Positions 1 to 9,372 are shown, counted from the first letter of the stretch. The stretch is DNA of 35,318 bases from Streptomyces sp. CoH27 (GCF_020181035.1 NZ_JAIQYY010000003.1:1-35318); one strand, 5' to 3'. Notes: generated from the letters alone by a model not told the origin. Program-made: numbers and translations.

Positions 1-360
1 CTGCCAGAAGGACAGCAGCCGCTCCAGCATGGCGATCGAGCCCTCGCCGTGCGGGCTCTCCTCGGCGACCCGGCGGTACACCGGAAGCGCGCCGGCCAGG
101 GTCACGATGACGAGGACGATGGTCGCGATCGGCCCCAGCAGGCCGGCCGCGAGCGCCGCGATGCCCGGCTGGTAGCCGAGGGTGGAGAAGTAGTCGACAC
201 CGGTCAGGCACATCACCCGCCACCACCGCTGCCCCTGGTGCGGGGGCTCCGGCTCGGCGTGGGGCTCCGGGTGGCCGCCGTTCTTGCCCATGTCGGACAG
301 GCCCTCCAGCATCCACGTCCGCAGGCGGCTGGTACTGGGAGGGTGTTCGGTGGTGGCCAT
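1..360 (-). CDS. APC/KUP-type permease, N-terminal part (runs off left edge)
   Basis: The first 120 residues of a gene whose 3' end lies outside the window; the frame is open to base 1. After a hydrophilic N-terminus of about 48 residues comes a motif typical of APC-superfamily permeases ([15 protein letters not shown]), then a membrane segment (about residues 66-90), then a conserved loop reading [18 protein letters not shown]. The family contains amino-acid permeases and K+/H+ symporters of the KUP/KimA type. The potassium genes next door make an ion role plausible, but that is inference. The ATG at 360 is the first good start. Two 11-bp-spaced direct-repeat elements lie 67-130 bases upstream. 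The substrate is unknown. Confidence 0.72.
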   Translation of the reverse strand, partial: MATTEHPPSTSRLRTWMLEGLSDMGKNGGHPEPHAEPEPPHQGQRWWRVMCLTGVDYFSTLGYQPGIAALAAGLLGPIATIVLVIVTLAGALPVYRRVAEESPHGEGSIAMLERLLSFWQ

Positions 361-426
361 CGACGCGCTCTCCTGATGTGGGGCTCAGCGTGGGGTTTCG
401 GCCATCACACGGACGGCCGCACCAGC

Positions 427-442
427 GTAAGCGGAGAGTGAC
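427..442. promoter_or_regulatory. Tandem half-site element 1a (GTAAG-N6-GTGAC)
   Basis: Two pentamers, GTAAG at 427 and GTGAC at 438, are 11 bp apart. This is the weakest match to the element found before kdpD1, kdpF and the SAV_915/lysA pair. It lies upstream of the minus-strand permease starting at 360. Assignment to KdpE is inference; direct repeats with one-turn spacing are the usual target of OmpR/PhoB-class regulators. Confidence 0.4.
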
Positions 443-474
443 ACCTGAGCCCACGGATCATCTCGCCGGAGGGC

Positions 475-490
475 GTCAATCTTCCGTTAA
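475..490. promoter_or_regulatory. Tandem half-site element 1b (GTCAA-N6-GTTAA)
   Basis: GTCAA at 475 and GTTAA at 486 are exactly 11 bp apart, in the gap between the left-edge permease start (360) and the 3' end of the GNAT relic (578). Same architecture as the elements at 1129, 5271, 5303 and 14171. Confidence 0.5.
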
Positions 491-577
491 GACCAGTGGG
501 GTGAACGCTGCCCGCACGTCAAGGTCTGAGGCTTCCCCTTGCCCGGAGAGCGACTGCGCCCTACAGGGGAGGGCGCG

Positions 578-1002
578 TTACGCGCTGAGGTTGCGTCGGC
601 TCCCCACCGGGCTGCCGACGGCGTAGCGGATGTATTCGCGGACCAGCCGGAAACCGGCGCTCCAGGACAGGAGGCGACTGGCCCGGTCGTGGACCGAGCA
701 GTTCCAGCTGGGGATGTGTCCCCGAGCGCCGATGTCGACACACAGAGCGTTGACACAGGCCAGGGCCAGGTGGTGGCGTGTGCGGCCGGGGGCGGTGTGG
801 ACGGCCACGTCCTCGTAGCGGGTGCCGTGGAGTAGGTGCAGGCCACCGCCTGGATGCGTCCCGTACGGCCCACCGCGGCCCATGCGTGCCCCGAGGCGGC
901 GAGACCGCGCGGTCCGCTCCAGCCGGCCGAGAGCCAGGGCGTGTCCGGGCCGAGGACGCGCACGGCGTCGACGTCCATCGGTTCCAGGCGCCGGACAGTC
1001 AT
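578..1002 (-). pseudogene. GNAT N-acetyltransferase, frameshifted
   Basis: Two minus-strand frames together spell one GNAT-fold protein. The first half (from ATG at 1002) reads MTVRRLEPMD..., then SGHAWAAVGR and IQAVACTY. The second half continues in another frame with HGTRYEDVAVHT, ACVNALCVDIGARGHIPSWNC and GFRLVREYIRYAVG, ending at a TAA at 578. The switch falls near 820-835; one added base would restore a single frame. GNAT enzymes acetylate amines using acetyl-CoA. Either the gene is inactivated or the read has a one-base error here. No clear Shine-Dalgarno supports the start. Confidence 0.62.
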
Positions 1003-1128
1003 CGCACGCGGGATACCGGCGGGCTGGGCGCGGCGATGCTCCTGGCCGTGTCGGGGCTGCGGCCACGGCCGGCCGAGTTCCGCTGAGCTGCCATGGGCAG
1101 CTGCCCTCACCCCATCGGGCCAGGGCAC

Positions 1129-1146
1129 GTCAAGGCGGTGTCAAGG
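1129..1146. promoter_or_regulatory. Tandem half-site element 2 before kdpD1 (GTCAAGG repeated)
   Basis: GTCAAGG occurs at 1129 and again at 1140, an exact heptamer direct repeat with an 11-bp period, about 125 bp upstream of the kdpD1 start. It overlaps a short inverted repeat (GGCGGTG ... CACCGCC, roughly 1134-1161). Candidate binding site of an OmpR-family regulator such as KdpE. Confidence 0.55.
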
Positions 1147-1270
1147 TCCCCGGCACCGCCGCCAAGAAATCGCTAACACTCACGCCGAACGCTCCGTGAA
1201 GCGGCTTTCTTGGAGGAGGAGCTTTGCCGAGAAGGGGAGTTGGATCAGTGAGCGGAGCGCGTCGACGGCG

Positions 1271-3769
1271 ATGAGTGACGTACGGTCCGGACGGCTGAAG
1301 GTCTACCTCGGGGCGGCCCCGGGGGTCGGCAAGACGTACCGGATGCTCGACGAGGGGCGGCGCCGCGCCGCCCGCGGTGCGGACGTGGTGGTGGGCTTCG
1401 TGGAGTGCCACGGGCGCCCGCACACGCAGGCGATGGTCGACGGCCTGGAGGTCGTCTCCCGGGCCCGGTGCACCTACCGCGGCGGAGACTTCGAGGAGAT
1501 GGACCTGGCCGCGGTCCTCGGCCGCCGCCCGCAGGTGGCGATCGTGGACGAGTTCGCCCACAGCAACGTCCCCGGCGACGGCCGCAACGCCAAGCGCTGG
1601 CAGGACATCGAGGCATTGCTCGACGCCGGCATCGACGTGATCACCGCGGTGAACATCCAGCATCTGGAGTCCCTCAACGACGTGGTCGAGAAGATCACCG
1701 GGGTGCCGCAGCACGAGACCCTGCCCGACGAGGTGGTCCGGCGGGCGTGGCAGATCGAGCTGGTGGACATGCCTCCTGAGGGCCTGCGCCGCCGTATGGC
1801 ACACGGCAACATCTACGCCCCCGAGAAGATCGACGCCGCGCTCGCCAACTACTTCCGGCCCGGCAACCTCACCGCCCTGCGGCAGCTCGCGCTGCTGTGG
1901 GTGGCCGACCGGGTGGACGAGGCCCTGCAGGAGTACCGCTCGCAGCACGGCATAGGCGGGGTGTGGGAGACCCGGGAGCGGGTCGTCGTCGCCCTGACCG
2001 GTGGCCCGGAGGGGGACACCCTGGTCCGGCGGGCTGCCCGCATCGCCGACCGGTCGGCGGGCGGCGACCTGCTCGCCGTACACGTGGCCCGCAGCGACGG
2101 CTTGGCCGGTGGGGTTTCGGCGGCCTCGCTGGCCCGGCAGCGCCGGCTGGTGGAGGACCTGGGCGGCAGCTACCACTCCGTGGTCGGCGACGACGTGGCC
2201 ACCACCCTGGTGGAGTTCGCCCGGGCCGAGAACGCCACCCAGCTGGTGCTGGGCACCAGCAGGCGGGGACGGCTGGCGCGGTTCCTGACCGGGCCCGGCA
2301 CGGGGGAGACCGTGACCGAGCTGTCCGGCGACATCGACGTGCACCGGGTCACCCACGAGCGGGCCGGGCGCGGCACGCTGCTGCCCTCCCGCCGACGCAC
2401 GCTGTCGACGGCCCGGCTGATCGCGGGCCCGGTGGCCGGACTGGTGCTGCCGGTCCTCCTCACCACGGTCCTGGCCCAATTGCGGGGCACGCTGAACCTG
2501 ACCAGTGAGGCCCTGCTGTTCCTGCTGGCCGTGGTAGGCGTGGCCTGCATAGGCGGGGTCGCTTCCGCGGTGATCGCGTCGGTGACGGCGTCCCTGCTGC
2601 TCAACTACTGGTTCATCCCGCCCATCGGCGCCTTCACGCTGGACGATCCGAACGCATTGCTGGCCCTGGCGGTGTTCGCGGTCGTCGCGGCCACTGTCGC
2701 CGCGGTCGTCGACCGTTCCCTGCGCCTGGGCCGCCGTTCCGCCCGGGCGACCGCCGAGGCTGAGACCATGTCGTCCCTGGCCGGCAGCATCGTGCGCGGG
2801 GAAGCGACCATTCCGGCCCTGCTGGAGCGCACCCGCGAGACCTTCGGCATGGAATCGGCGGACCTGGTGGACGAGCCACCGGACGCGACGGCCGGGGTGA
2901 CGGCCGTAGCGGCGGGCCCCGGTGCCTGTCTCGTGCTGCGCGGCCGTACTCTCTCCTCCTCCGAGCGGCGGGTGCTGGCCGCGTTCGCCGCGCACGTGGG
3001 CTCCGCGGTGGAGCGGGCACGGCTCGCTGAGGCGGCGGCTGAGGTGGAGCCGGTCAAGGCTGCCGACCGGCTGCGCACGGCCCTGCTGCGGGCCGTCGGC
3101 CACGACCTGCGCACCCCGCTCGCCGCCGGCTGGGCCGCCGTCACCTCCCTGCGCAGCCGGGACGTCGAGTTCTCCCTGGAGGACCGTGAGGAACTTCTGG
3201 CCGCCGCCGACGAGTCCATGGCCAAGCTCAACCGGCTGGTGGAGAACCTTCTCGACCTCAGCCGGCTGGAGGCCGGCGCCCTCACGCTGAACCTGCGAGA
3301 GACCTCCCTGGAGGAGGTGCTGCCGATGGCACTGGCGGACGTGTCAGAGGTCGAGGTGGCGGACGTGGAGTACATCCCGGCGGTGCTGGCCGACCCGCCG
3401 CTGCTGGAGCGGGTGATCGCCAACCTGGTCGGCAACGCCGCCCGCCACAGCCCGCCCGGGCAGCGGGTGCTGGTCACCGCCAGTGCCCTGGCGGGCCGGG
3501 TGGAGCTGCGGGTGGTGGACCGGGGGCCGGGGCTTCCGCCCGAGGGCCGGGAACGGCTCTTCGAGCCCTTCCAGCGACTCGGCGACACCGACAACACCAC
3601 AGGACTCGGCCTTGGGCTGGCCCTCGCGCGGGGACTGACCGAGGCGATGAACGGCACCCTGAACCCCGAGGACACCCCCGGCGGCGGACTGACCATGGTC
3701 GTCTCGCTGCCGTTCGCGGCACGCACGGCGGGTGCCGAACCGACCGAACAGAGCGTAGGAGGTGCGTGA
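1271..3769 (+). CDS. kdpD: KdpD-type sensor histidine kinase, orphan copy (kdpD1)
   Basis: 832 residues, close to the usual KdpD length. Order: N-terminal KdpD domain with Walker A GAAPGVGKTYRML near residue 11 and a Walker B-like VAIVDEFAHSN; a Usp-like domain (about 237-366); DUF4118 with four membrane segments (about 376-483); a GAF-like region (507-586); HisKA with phospho-acceptor H611 in GHDLRTPLA; and an HATPase with N box (NLVGNAARHS), G1 (DRGPG) and G2 (GLGLGLALARG). KdpD senses K+/turgor and phosphorylates KdpE. The ATG at 1271 fits the family N-terminus; the frame stays open to 836 but that extension is not KdpD-like. No response regulator follows; the next gene is coupled by a TGATG overlap. 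It is a paralogue of the kdpD at 10899. Confidence 0.9.
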   Translation: MSDVRSGRLKVYLGAAPGVGKTYRMLDEGRRRAARGADVVVGFVECHGRPHTQAMVDGLEVVSRARCTYRGGDFEEMDLAAVLGRRPQVAIVDEFAHSNVPGDGRNAKRWQDIEALLDAGIDVITAVNIQHLESLNDVVEKITGVPQHETLPDEVVRRAWQIELVDMPPEGLRRRMAHGNIYAPEKIDAALANYFRPGNLTALRQLALLWVADRVDEALQEYRSQHGIGGVWETRERVVVALTGGPEGDTLVRRAARIADRSAGGDLLAVHVARSDGLAGGVSAASLARQRRLVEDLGGSYHSVVGDDVATTLVEFARAENATQLVLGTSRRGRLARFLTGPGTGETVTELSGDIDVHRVTHERAGRGTLLPSRRRTLSTARLIAGPVAGLVLPVLLTTVLAQLRGTLNLTSEALLFLLAVVGVACIGGVASAVIASVTASLLLNYWFIPPIGAFTLDDPNALLALAVFAVVAATVAAVVDRSLRLGRRSARATAEAETMSSLAGSIVRGEATIPALLERTRETFGMESADLVDEPPDATAGVTAVAAGPGACLVLRGRTLSSSERRVLAAFAAHVGSAVERARLAEAAAEVEPVKAADRLRTALLRAVGHDLRTPLAAGWAAVTSLRSRDVEFSLEDREELLAAADESMAKLNRLVENLLDLSRLEAGALTLNLRETSLEEVLPMALADVSEVEVADVEYIPAVLADPPLLERVIANLVGNAARHSPPGQRVLVTASALAGRVELRVVDRGPGLPPEGRERLFEPFQRLGDTDNTTGLGLGLALARGLTEAMNGTLNPEDTPGGGLTMVVSLPFAARTAGAEPTEQSVGGA

Positions 3770-4572
3770 TGAGCACTGTGCCCGGCACCTGGAAGCTGCA
3801 CCGCACGCGAGGAAGCCAGTCTGCGCGGCCCTTGCCGCTGCGGGACCGGCTCGCCCTGACGGCGGGCCTGGCCGCCCCGTTCCTCGTGGCCCTGGCGCTC
3901 GTCCCGTTCCGTACGAGCCTCACGCACACGAACGCTGCCCTTGTCCTCGTCGTCGTGGTCGTCGCCGTGGCTGCCCTGGGAAGCCGTACGGCGGGTGTGG
4001 TCGCGGCACTGTCGGCGGCGGCCTGGTTCGACTTCTTCCTCACCCGGCCGTACGAGACCTTCGACATCACCGCCTCGGCGGATATCGAAACGGCAGTGCT
4101 GTTGCTGGTCGTCGGCGTGATCGTCGCCCAGCTCGCGGCCTGGGCCCGCCGGCTGGAGGTCATGACGGTGACCGACGCGGACCACCTCGCGCGGATCCAT
4201 CGGACGGCCGACCTCGTGCAGTCCGCCAACTCGGCGGACATCGTGGTCGACCACGTCCGAGGCGAGCTGACCGGCCTGCTCGGACTGCGCGCCTGCCGCT
4301 TCGAGTACGGCGCGCTCCTGGGCCGCCCGCCGCGCCTGGAGAAGGACGGCGGCGTGACGGTGGGCCGCCGCACCTGGAACCCGGACACCGACGGGTGGCC
4401 GGAGGGCGAGATCGAGCTGCGCGCGTACGGCAACGGCCACTACCTCGGCCGCTTCATGCTCACCCCCGGCCCGGGACCGGTGCCCCCGCTCCAGGCCCGG
4501 CTGGTCGCCGTCACCCTGGCCGACCAGACGGGTGCCGCGCTGGACACGGCGGGACCAGTACGCGGGGGATGA
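3769..4572 (+). CDS. DUF4118 membrane protein, KdpD-like but without kinase
   Basis: 267 residues from ATG 3769, which overlaps the kdpD1 stop (TGATG) and is preceded by AGGAGGT at 3757. A short basic N-terminus is followed by four hydrophobic segments (about residues 24-124) ending in VAQLAAWARRLE. This matches the KdpD membrane domain, including WFDFFLTRPYETFDI, the equivalent of LNYWFIPPIGAFTL in KdpD1. The remaining ~140 residues look like a degenerate GAF domain. There is no HisKA histidine and no ATPase. It may be a partner or modulator of a KdpD dimer, but that is inference. Its last ~41 bases overlap the KimA-like relic that follows. Confidence 0.8.
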   Translation: MSTVPGTWKLHRTRGSQSARPLPLRDRLALTAGLAAPFLVALALVPFRTSLTHTNAALVLVVVVVAVAALGSRTAGVVAALSAAAWFDFFLTRPYETFDITASADIETAVLLLVVGVIVAQLAAWARRLEVMTVTDADHLARIHRTADLVQSANSADIVVDHVRGELTGLLGLRACRFEYGALLGRPPRLEKDGGVTVGRRTWNPDTDGWPEGEIELRAYGNGHYLGRFMLTPGPGPVPPLQARLVAVTLADQTGAALDTAGPVRGG

Positions 4573-5218
4573 GACCGCCTTCCCGGACGGCGGCGGCTCG
4601 TACGCCGTGGCGAAGACGCACCTGGGCGCGCGGACCAGCCTGGTGGCCGCCGCCTCGCTGGTGCTGGACTACGTCCTCAGCGACGGCGCCTGGCTGATAG
4701 TCATCGCTCTGCCGCTGCTGGTGGCCGCCTTCGAGATCGTGCACCGCGCCTACCGCAGGATCGGCGAGCGGCTCGGCCTCGGCCGTGTTCCGGAGGACCC
4801 GCACCGCCGGCGGTCGCTGGTGATCGTCCCGGTGTCCACGCTGTCCCGGCTGACCTCCGAGGCGCTGACCGCGGCCGCCTCCCTCGGAGACGAGGTCCGC
4901 GCGGTGACCGTGTGCTGTCCAGACCCCGAAGACCGGTCGCAGCTGCACATCTTGGAGCGTTCCTGGGCGGAGTGGGAGCCCGGGGTCGAGCTGGTACGGC
5001 CGGCCTGTGCGCGGCGCAGCCTCGGCCGGCCCATCGCCGCCTACCTGCGCGAGGTCACCGCCGCAGAACCGGCCACACGGGTCACCGTGCTGATCCCCGA
5101 GGCCGAGCCCGAGCGGCATGGGCAGCGGCTGCTGCAGAACCAGCGGGGCGCCGTCGTCGCGCACGCCGTGCGCCGGGAAACGGACGCCGTGATCTGCCGG
5201 CTGCGCTTCCGGCTGTGA
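4532..5218 (+). pseudogene. Collapsed KimA-like potassium importer (internal deletion)
   Basis: An open frame of 228 residues that joins two distant parts of a KimA/APC permease. Residues ~14-43 carry the early membrane signature (PDGGGSYAVAKTHLG ... SLVLDYVL). This passes directly into the last membrane helix (LIVIALPLLVAAFEIVHRAY) and a complete C-terminal cytosolic domain: IVPVSTLSRLTSEAL, ERSWAEWEPGVELV, RVTVLIPE, LLQNQRGAVVAHAVRRET. From memory, B. subtilis KimA ends in the same order (VVPV..., KW..WNPGVRLV, RVTVVIPQ, HNQSS). KimA is ~600 residues, so roughly ten helices and the N-terminus are missing, yet the frame is intact. It starts inside the preceding gene with no clear ribosome site. 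Transport is presumably lost. Confidence 0.7.
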
Positions 5219-5270
5219 GCCAGGTCACCGACTGCCACAGCCGCCTGCTGACCGGTACGAGTCAGGAGTC

Positions 5271-5318
5271 GTAAGAGTCCCGTCAAAGGTCCGGGGTCCG
5301 CCGTAAGAGGGCCGTCAA
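5271..5318. promoter_or_regulatory. Double tandem element upstream of the kdpF operon
   Basis: GTAAG(5271)-N6-GTCAA(5282) is followed by GTAAG(5303)-N6-GTCAA(5314). Each pair has an 11-bp period and the whole unit repeats after 32 bp, about three helical turns. The spacers differ (AGTCCC, AGGGCC) while the half sites are conserved. It lies 78-125 bp before the first small ORF of the kdp operon, where KdpE would be expected to activate transcription. This is the best-formed of the six elements in the window. Confidence 0.6.
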
Positions 5319-5395
5319 CGGGCGACCAGAACCGGCCAGAGAGGCGCTTTCCTCTAAGCGTCCGTTTCAACCGAACCTCACTCCAGGAGTTCACG

Positions 5396-5479
5396 ATGGC
5401 CGATCTGGCCTTCGTCGTCACCGTGCTTGCGGGCTTCGCGCTGGTGGCCCTCGTCGCCAAGGGGGTGACGAAGCTGTGA
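5396..5479 (+). CDS. 27-residue single-helix membrane ORF before kdpF
   Basis: ATG at 5396 preceded by AGGAG (5384-5388). The peptide begins [13 protein letters not shown] and ends in VAKGVTKL: one hydrophobic helix with a basic tail. Its stop overlaps the GTG of kdpF (GTGA at 5476), so the two are translationally coupled. It is not KdpF itself, which follows. Its position suggests a helper or leader peptide of the Kdp ATPase; the function is unknown. The strong ribosome site and exact coupling support it as a real gene. Confidence 0.7.
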   Translation: MADLAFVVTVLAGFALVALVAKGVTKL

Positions 5480-5565
5480 CCGTCGAGAACGTCGTCGGCC
5501 TGGTCGTAGCCGTCGCCCTGCTGGGCTATCTCGTCCTCGCCCTGATCTTCCCGGAGAGGTTCTGA
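5476..5565 (+). CDS. kdpF: KdpF, small subunit of K+-transporting ATPase
   Basis: GTG start at 5476 overlapping the preceding stop. 29 residues ([19 protein letters not shown]...), one membrane helix ending in the KdpF-typical ALIFPERF. KdpF is the single-helix subunit that stabilises the KdpFABC complex in the cytoplasmic membrane. kdpA begins 8 bases after its stop, and a GGAGAGG near 5553, inside kdpF, may serve as the kdpA ribosome site. Confidence 0.88.
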   Translation: MTVENVVGLVVAVALLGYLVLALIFPERF

Positions 5566-5573
5566 GAACAGAC

Positions 5574-7238
5574 ATGGGTCCCCAACTTGCCGGCCTGCTC
5601 CAGCTGATCGCCCTCATAGGCGCCCTGGCACTCGCCTACGTCCCCCTCGGCAACTACATGGCCAAGGTCTACTCCTCGAAGAAGCACCTGCGCGTCGAGA
5701 AGTGGATCTACAAGGCCATCGGTGCCAACCCCGACACCGAGATGACCTGGCCCGCGTACCTGCGCGGTGTTCTGGCCTTCTCGGCCGTCAGCGTCCTCTT
5801 CCTCTACCTGCTGCAGCGGCTGCAGGGCGTCCTGCCCGGCTCGATGAAGTTCGACTCCGTCAACCCGGCGCAGTCGTTCAACACGGCCGTGTCGTTCGTG
5901 ACGAACACGAACTGGCAGTCGTACTCCGGCGAGCAGACGATGGGGCACGTCGTGCAGACCGCGGGTCTGACCGTGCAGAACTTCGTCTCCGCGGCCGTGG
6001 GCATGGCTGTCGCCGTCGCCCTGGTGCGAGGCTTCGCCCGCTCGCGCACCGGTGAGCTGGGCAACTTCTGGTCCGACCTGGTGCGTGGCACGCTGCGGAT
6101 CCTGCTGCCGGGTGCCGCGGTCGCCGCGATCGTGCTGGTGGCGTGCGGTGTGATCCAGAACTTCTCCGGCATCCACGAGGTCGGCCAGTTCATGGGCGGC
6201 TCGCAGCAGTGGAACGGCGGCGCGGTCGCCTCGCAGGAGGCGATCAAGGAGTTCGGCACCAACGGTGGCGGTTACTTCAACGCCAACTCGGCCCATCCCT
6301 TCGAGAACCCCACGCCGTTCACCAACCTCCTGGAGATCTTCCTGCTCCTGGTGATCCCGTTCTCGCTGACCCGCACCTTCGGCGTGATGGTCGGCAACGT
6401 GAAGCAGGGCTATGCGATCCTCGCCACGATGTTCACCATCTGGCTGGGCTTCGTCCTGCTGATGATGTGGAGCGAGTTTGCCCACCACGGCGCGGCGCTC
6501 CAGGCCGCGGGTGGTGCGATGGAGGGCAAGGAGGTCCGCTTCGGTGTGGGCTCATCGTCGATCTTCGCGGTGTCGACCACGCTGACCTCGACCGGTGCGG
6601 TGAACTCCTTCCACTCCTCGTTCACCGGCCTCGGCGGCGGTATCACCATGCTGAGCATGATGCTGGGCGAGATCGCGCCCGGTGGTACGGGTTCCGGCCT
6701 GTACGGCATGCTGATCATGGCCGTGATCGCGGTGTTCATCGCCGGTCTGATGGTCGGCCGTACGCCCGAATACCTGGGCAAGAAGATCGGCGGCCGCGAG
6801 ATGAAGCTCGCCGCCTGCTACATCCTCATCACCCCCGCCCTGGTACTGGTTTTCACGGCCGCCTCCATGGCCCTGCCGACCCCGCCGCACTCGATGCTGA
6901 ACTCCGGCGCGCACGGGTTCTCCGAGGTCCTGTACGCGTTCACGTCGGCGTCGAACAACAACGGCTCGGCCTTCGCCGGTCTGAACGCGAACACCGACTG
7001 GTACAACACCATGACCGGACTCGCGATGCTGCTCGGCCGCTTCCTGCCGATGGTGTTCGTGCTGGCGCTGGCCGGCTCGCTCGCCGAGCAGAAGCCGGTG
7101 CCGGTGACCGCGGGCACCCTGCGCACCGAGAAGCCGCTGTTCACCGGCCTGCTGGTGGGCGCGATCCTGATCATCACCGGTCTGACGTACTTCCCGGCCC
7201 TGGCGCTGGGTCCGCTGGCCGAGGGGCTGGCGTCATGA
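5574..7238 (+). CDS. kdpA: KdpA, K+-translocating channel subunit
   Basis: 554 residues, normal family length, hydrophobic throughout (about ten membrane helices). The four pore-loop repeats of the KcsA-like fold are visible: [11 protein letters not shown] near residue 110, [16 protein letters not shown] near 225, LTSTGAVNS near 336 and [12 protein letters not shown] near 460. These form the K+ selectivity filter. KdpA takes up K+ and passes it through the inter-subunit tunnel to KdpB. The stop overlaps the kdpB start (ATGA at 7235), giving tight stoichiometric coupling. Confidence 0.97.
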   Translation: MGPQLAGLLQLIALIGALALAYVPLGNYMAKVYSSKKHLRVEKWIYKAIGANPDTEMTWPAYLRGVLAFSAVSVLFLYLLQRLQGVLPGSMKFDSVNPAQSFNTAVSFVTNTNWQSYSGEQTMGHVVQTAGLTVQNFVSAAVGMAVAVALVRGFARSRTGELGNFWSDLVRGTLRILLPGAAVAAIVLVACGVIQNFSGIHEVGQFMGGSQQWNGGAVASQEAIKEFGTNGGGYFNANSAHPFENPTPFTNLLEIFLLLVIPFSLTRTFGVMVGNVKQGYAILATMFTIWLGFVLLMMWSEFAHHGAALQAAGGAMEGKEVRFGVGSSSIFAVSTTLTSTGAVNSFHSSFTGLGGGITMLSMMLGEIAPGGTGSGLYGMLIMAVIAVFIAGLMVGRTPEYLGKKIGGREMKLAACYILITPALVLVFTAASMALPTPPHSMLNSGAHGFSEVLYAFTSASNNNGSAFAGLNANTDWYNTMTGLAMLLGRFLPMVFVLALAGSLAEQKPVPVTAGTLRTEKPLFTGLLVGAILIITGLTYFPALALGPLAEGLAS

Positions 7239-9367
7239 CCACCCGAACGGAAAACCACGAGGACGCGATGTCCACACCCACCCTTGCGCCCCACCAGGAC
7301 GCACCCACCGGGCACAAGCCCGCCGAGGGCCGTGTCGGAGCGGGCCTCTTCGACCCCAAGGCGCTGCTCAAGTCGCTGCCGGACGCGTTCCGCAAGCTGG
7401 ACCCGCGGGTGATGGTCAAGTCGCCCGTGATGTTCGTGGTGTGGATCGGCTCCGTCCTGACCACCGTCTTCTCCTTCCAGCACGCGAGTGACTGGTTCGG
7501 CTGGACGATCAGTGTCTGGCTGTGGCTGACGGTGATCTTCGCCAACCTGGCGGAGGCGGTCGCCGAGGGCCGCGGCAAGGCGCAGGCCGACACCCTGCGC
7601 AAGGCCAAGACCGACACCGTCGCGCGCCGGCTGCTCGCGGACGGCACGTCCGAGGAGCAGGTTGCGGGCACCGAGCTGACCATCGGTGACCTGGTCGTCT
7701 GTGAGGCAGGTGACGTCATCCCCGGTGACGGCGATGTCGTCGAGGGCGTCGCGTCGGTGGACGAGTCGGCGATCACCGGTGAGTCCGCGCCGGTCATCCG
7801 TGAGTCCGGCGGTGACCGCTGCGCGGTGACCGGCGGTACGAAGGTGCTGTCCGACCGGATCGTCATCAAGATCACGACGAAGCCCGGTGAGACCTTCATC
7901 GACCGGATGATCAACCTGGTCGAGGGCGCGGCCCGGCAGAAGACGCCGAACGAGATCGCGCTGAACATCCTGCTCGCCTCGCTGACCATCGTGTTCCTGC
8001 TGGCGGTGGCGACCCTGCCGCCGTTCGCGACGTTCGCGGGCACGCACCTGACCATGGTCGTGCTGGTCGCCCTGCTGGTCTGCCTGATCCCGACCACCAT
8101 CGGCGCCCTGCTCTCCGCGATCGGCATCGCGGGCATGGACCGGCTGGTGCAGCGCAATGTGCTGGCGATGTCGGGGCGTGCGGTCGAGGCCGCCGGTGAC
8201 GTCTCCACACTGCTGCTGGACAAGACCGGCACCATCACCCTCGGCAACCGCCAGGCCGCCGAGTTCGTACCGGTCCACGGCACCACCGAGGCGGAGGTCG
8301 CCGACGCGGCCCAGCTGTCGTCCCTCGCGGACGAGACCCCCGAGGGCCGCTCCATCGTCGTCCTCGCGAAGGAGAAGTACGGGCTGCGCGAGCGCCACCA
8401 GGGCGAGCTGTCCGGCGCCGAGTGGATCGAGTTCACCGCCCAGACCCGCATGTCGGGCGTGGACGTCGACGGACGGAAGATCCGCAAGGGCGCCACCGCC
8501 TCCGTCATCGCCTGGGTGAAGGAGCGCGGCGGCACCGTCGCCGAGGACGCGGACACCGTCGCGAACCGCATCTCCGAGGCGGGCGGCACTCCGCTGCTCG
8601 TCGCGGTCGAGGACGAGCAGGGCGCCCGCGTCCTGGGCGTCATCCATCTGAAGGACGTCGTCAAGGAAGGGATGCGGGAGCGGTTCGAGGAACTGCGCCG
8701 CATGGGCATCAAGACGGTCATGATCACGGGTGACAACCCGCTGACCGCCAAGGCGATCGCGGAGGAGGCCGGCGTCGACGACTTCCTCGCCGAGGCCACC
8801 CCCGAGGACAAGATGGCCCTCATCAAGCGGGAGCAGGCCGGCGGCAAGCTCGTCGCGATGACCGGTGACGGCACCAACGACGCCCCGGCGCTCGCGCAGG
8901 CGGACGTCGGCGTGGCGATGAACACCGGTACGTCGGCCGCCAAGGAGGCCGGCAACATGGTCGACCTCGACTCCAACCCGACCAAGCTGATCGAGATCGT
9001 GGAGATCGGCAAGCAGCTGCTGATCACGCGCGGCGCGCTGACGACGTTCTCCATCGCCAACGACGTCGCGAAGTACTTCGCGATCATCCCGGCGCTGTTC
9101 GCGGCGGTCTACCCGGGCCTGGACAAGCTGAACATCATGCAGCTGTCCTCGCCGAACTCCGCGATCCTGTCGGCCGTCATCTTCAACGCGCTGATCATCA
9201 TCGCGCTGGTGCCGCTGTCCCTGAAGGGCGTGCGCTACCGGCCGATGAGCGCCGACAAGATGCTCCGCCGCAACCTCGGGATCTACGGCATCGGCGGCCT
9301 GATCGCGCCCTTCATCGGCATCAAGATCATCGACCTACTCATCTCCCTCATCCCCGGAATCGGCTGA
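7235..9367 (+). CDS. kdpB: KdpB, P-type ATPase subunit
   Basis: 710 residues from ATG 7235. Motifs in order: ITGESAPVI (A domain, near 180), the phosphorylation site DKTGTIT with D329, KGAT in the nucleotide-binding domain, GDNPLTAK, and the hinge [18 protein letters not shown] near 542. The C-terminal membrane helices begin around [15 protein letters not shown]. KdpB hydrolyses ATP to drive K+ into the cell at low external K+. The frame remains open upstream into kdpA, but the overlapping ATG agrees with the family start. All catalytic residues are present. Confidence 0.97.
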   Translation: MTTRTENHEDAMSTPTLAPHQDAPTGHKPAEGRVGAGLFDPKALLKSLPDAFRKLDPRVMVKSPVMFVVWIGSVLTTVFSFQHASDWFGWTISVWLWLTVIFANLAEAVAEGRGKAQADTLRKAKTDTVARRLLADGTSEEQVAGTELTIGDLVVCEAGDVIPGDGDVVEGVASVDESAITGESAPVIRESGGDRCAVTGGTKVLSDRIVIKITTKPGETFIDRMINLVEGAARQKTPNEIALNILLASLTIVFLLAVATLPPFATFAGTHLTMVVLVALLVCLIPTTIGALLSAIGIAGMDRLVQRNVLAMSGRAVEAAGDVSTLLLDKTGTITLGNRQAAEFVPVHGTTEAEVADAAQLSSLADETPEGRSIVVLAKEKYGLRERHQGELSGAEWIEFTAQTRMSGVDVDGRKIRKGATASVIAWVKERGGTVAEDADTVANRISEAGGTPLLVAVEDEQGARVLGVIHLKDVVKEGMRERFEELRRMGIKTVMITGDNPLTAKAIAEEAGVDDFLAEATPEDKMALIKREQAGGKLVAMTGDGTNDAPALAQADVGVAMNTGTSAAKEAGNMVDLDSNPTKLIEIVEIGKQLLITRGALTTFSIANDVAKYFAIIPALFAAVYPGLDKLNIMQLSSPNSAILSAVIFNALIIIALVPLSLKGVRYRPMSADKMLRRNLGIYGIGGLIAPFIGIKIIDLLISLIPGIG

Positions 9368-9372
9368 TCGCC

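Noticed and set aside
836..1270. N-terminal extension of kdpD1 by 145 residues
   Set aside because: The frame is open but not KdpD-like, Arg-rich, antisense to the GNAT relic, and crosses the intergenic box; the ATG at 1271 fits the family.
1130..3103. 657-residue minus-strand open frame over kdpD1
   Set aside because: Shadow of a GC-rich gene: low-complexity Gly/Arg/His/Gln composition, no family, no ribosome site.
6143..7234. N-terminal extension of KdpB inside kdpA
   Set aside because: It overlaps kdpA in another frame and is not P-type ATPase sequence; ATG 7235 overlaps the kdpA stop as usual.
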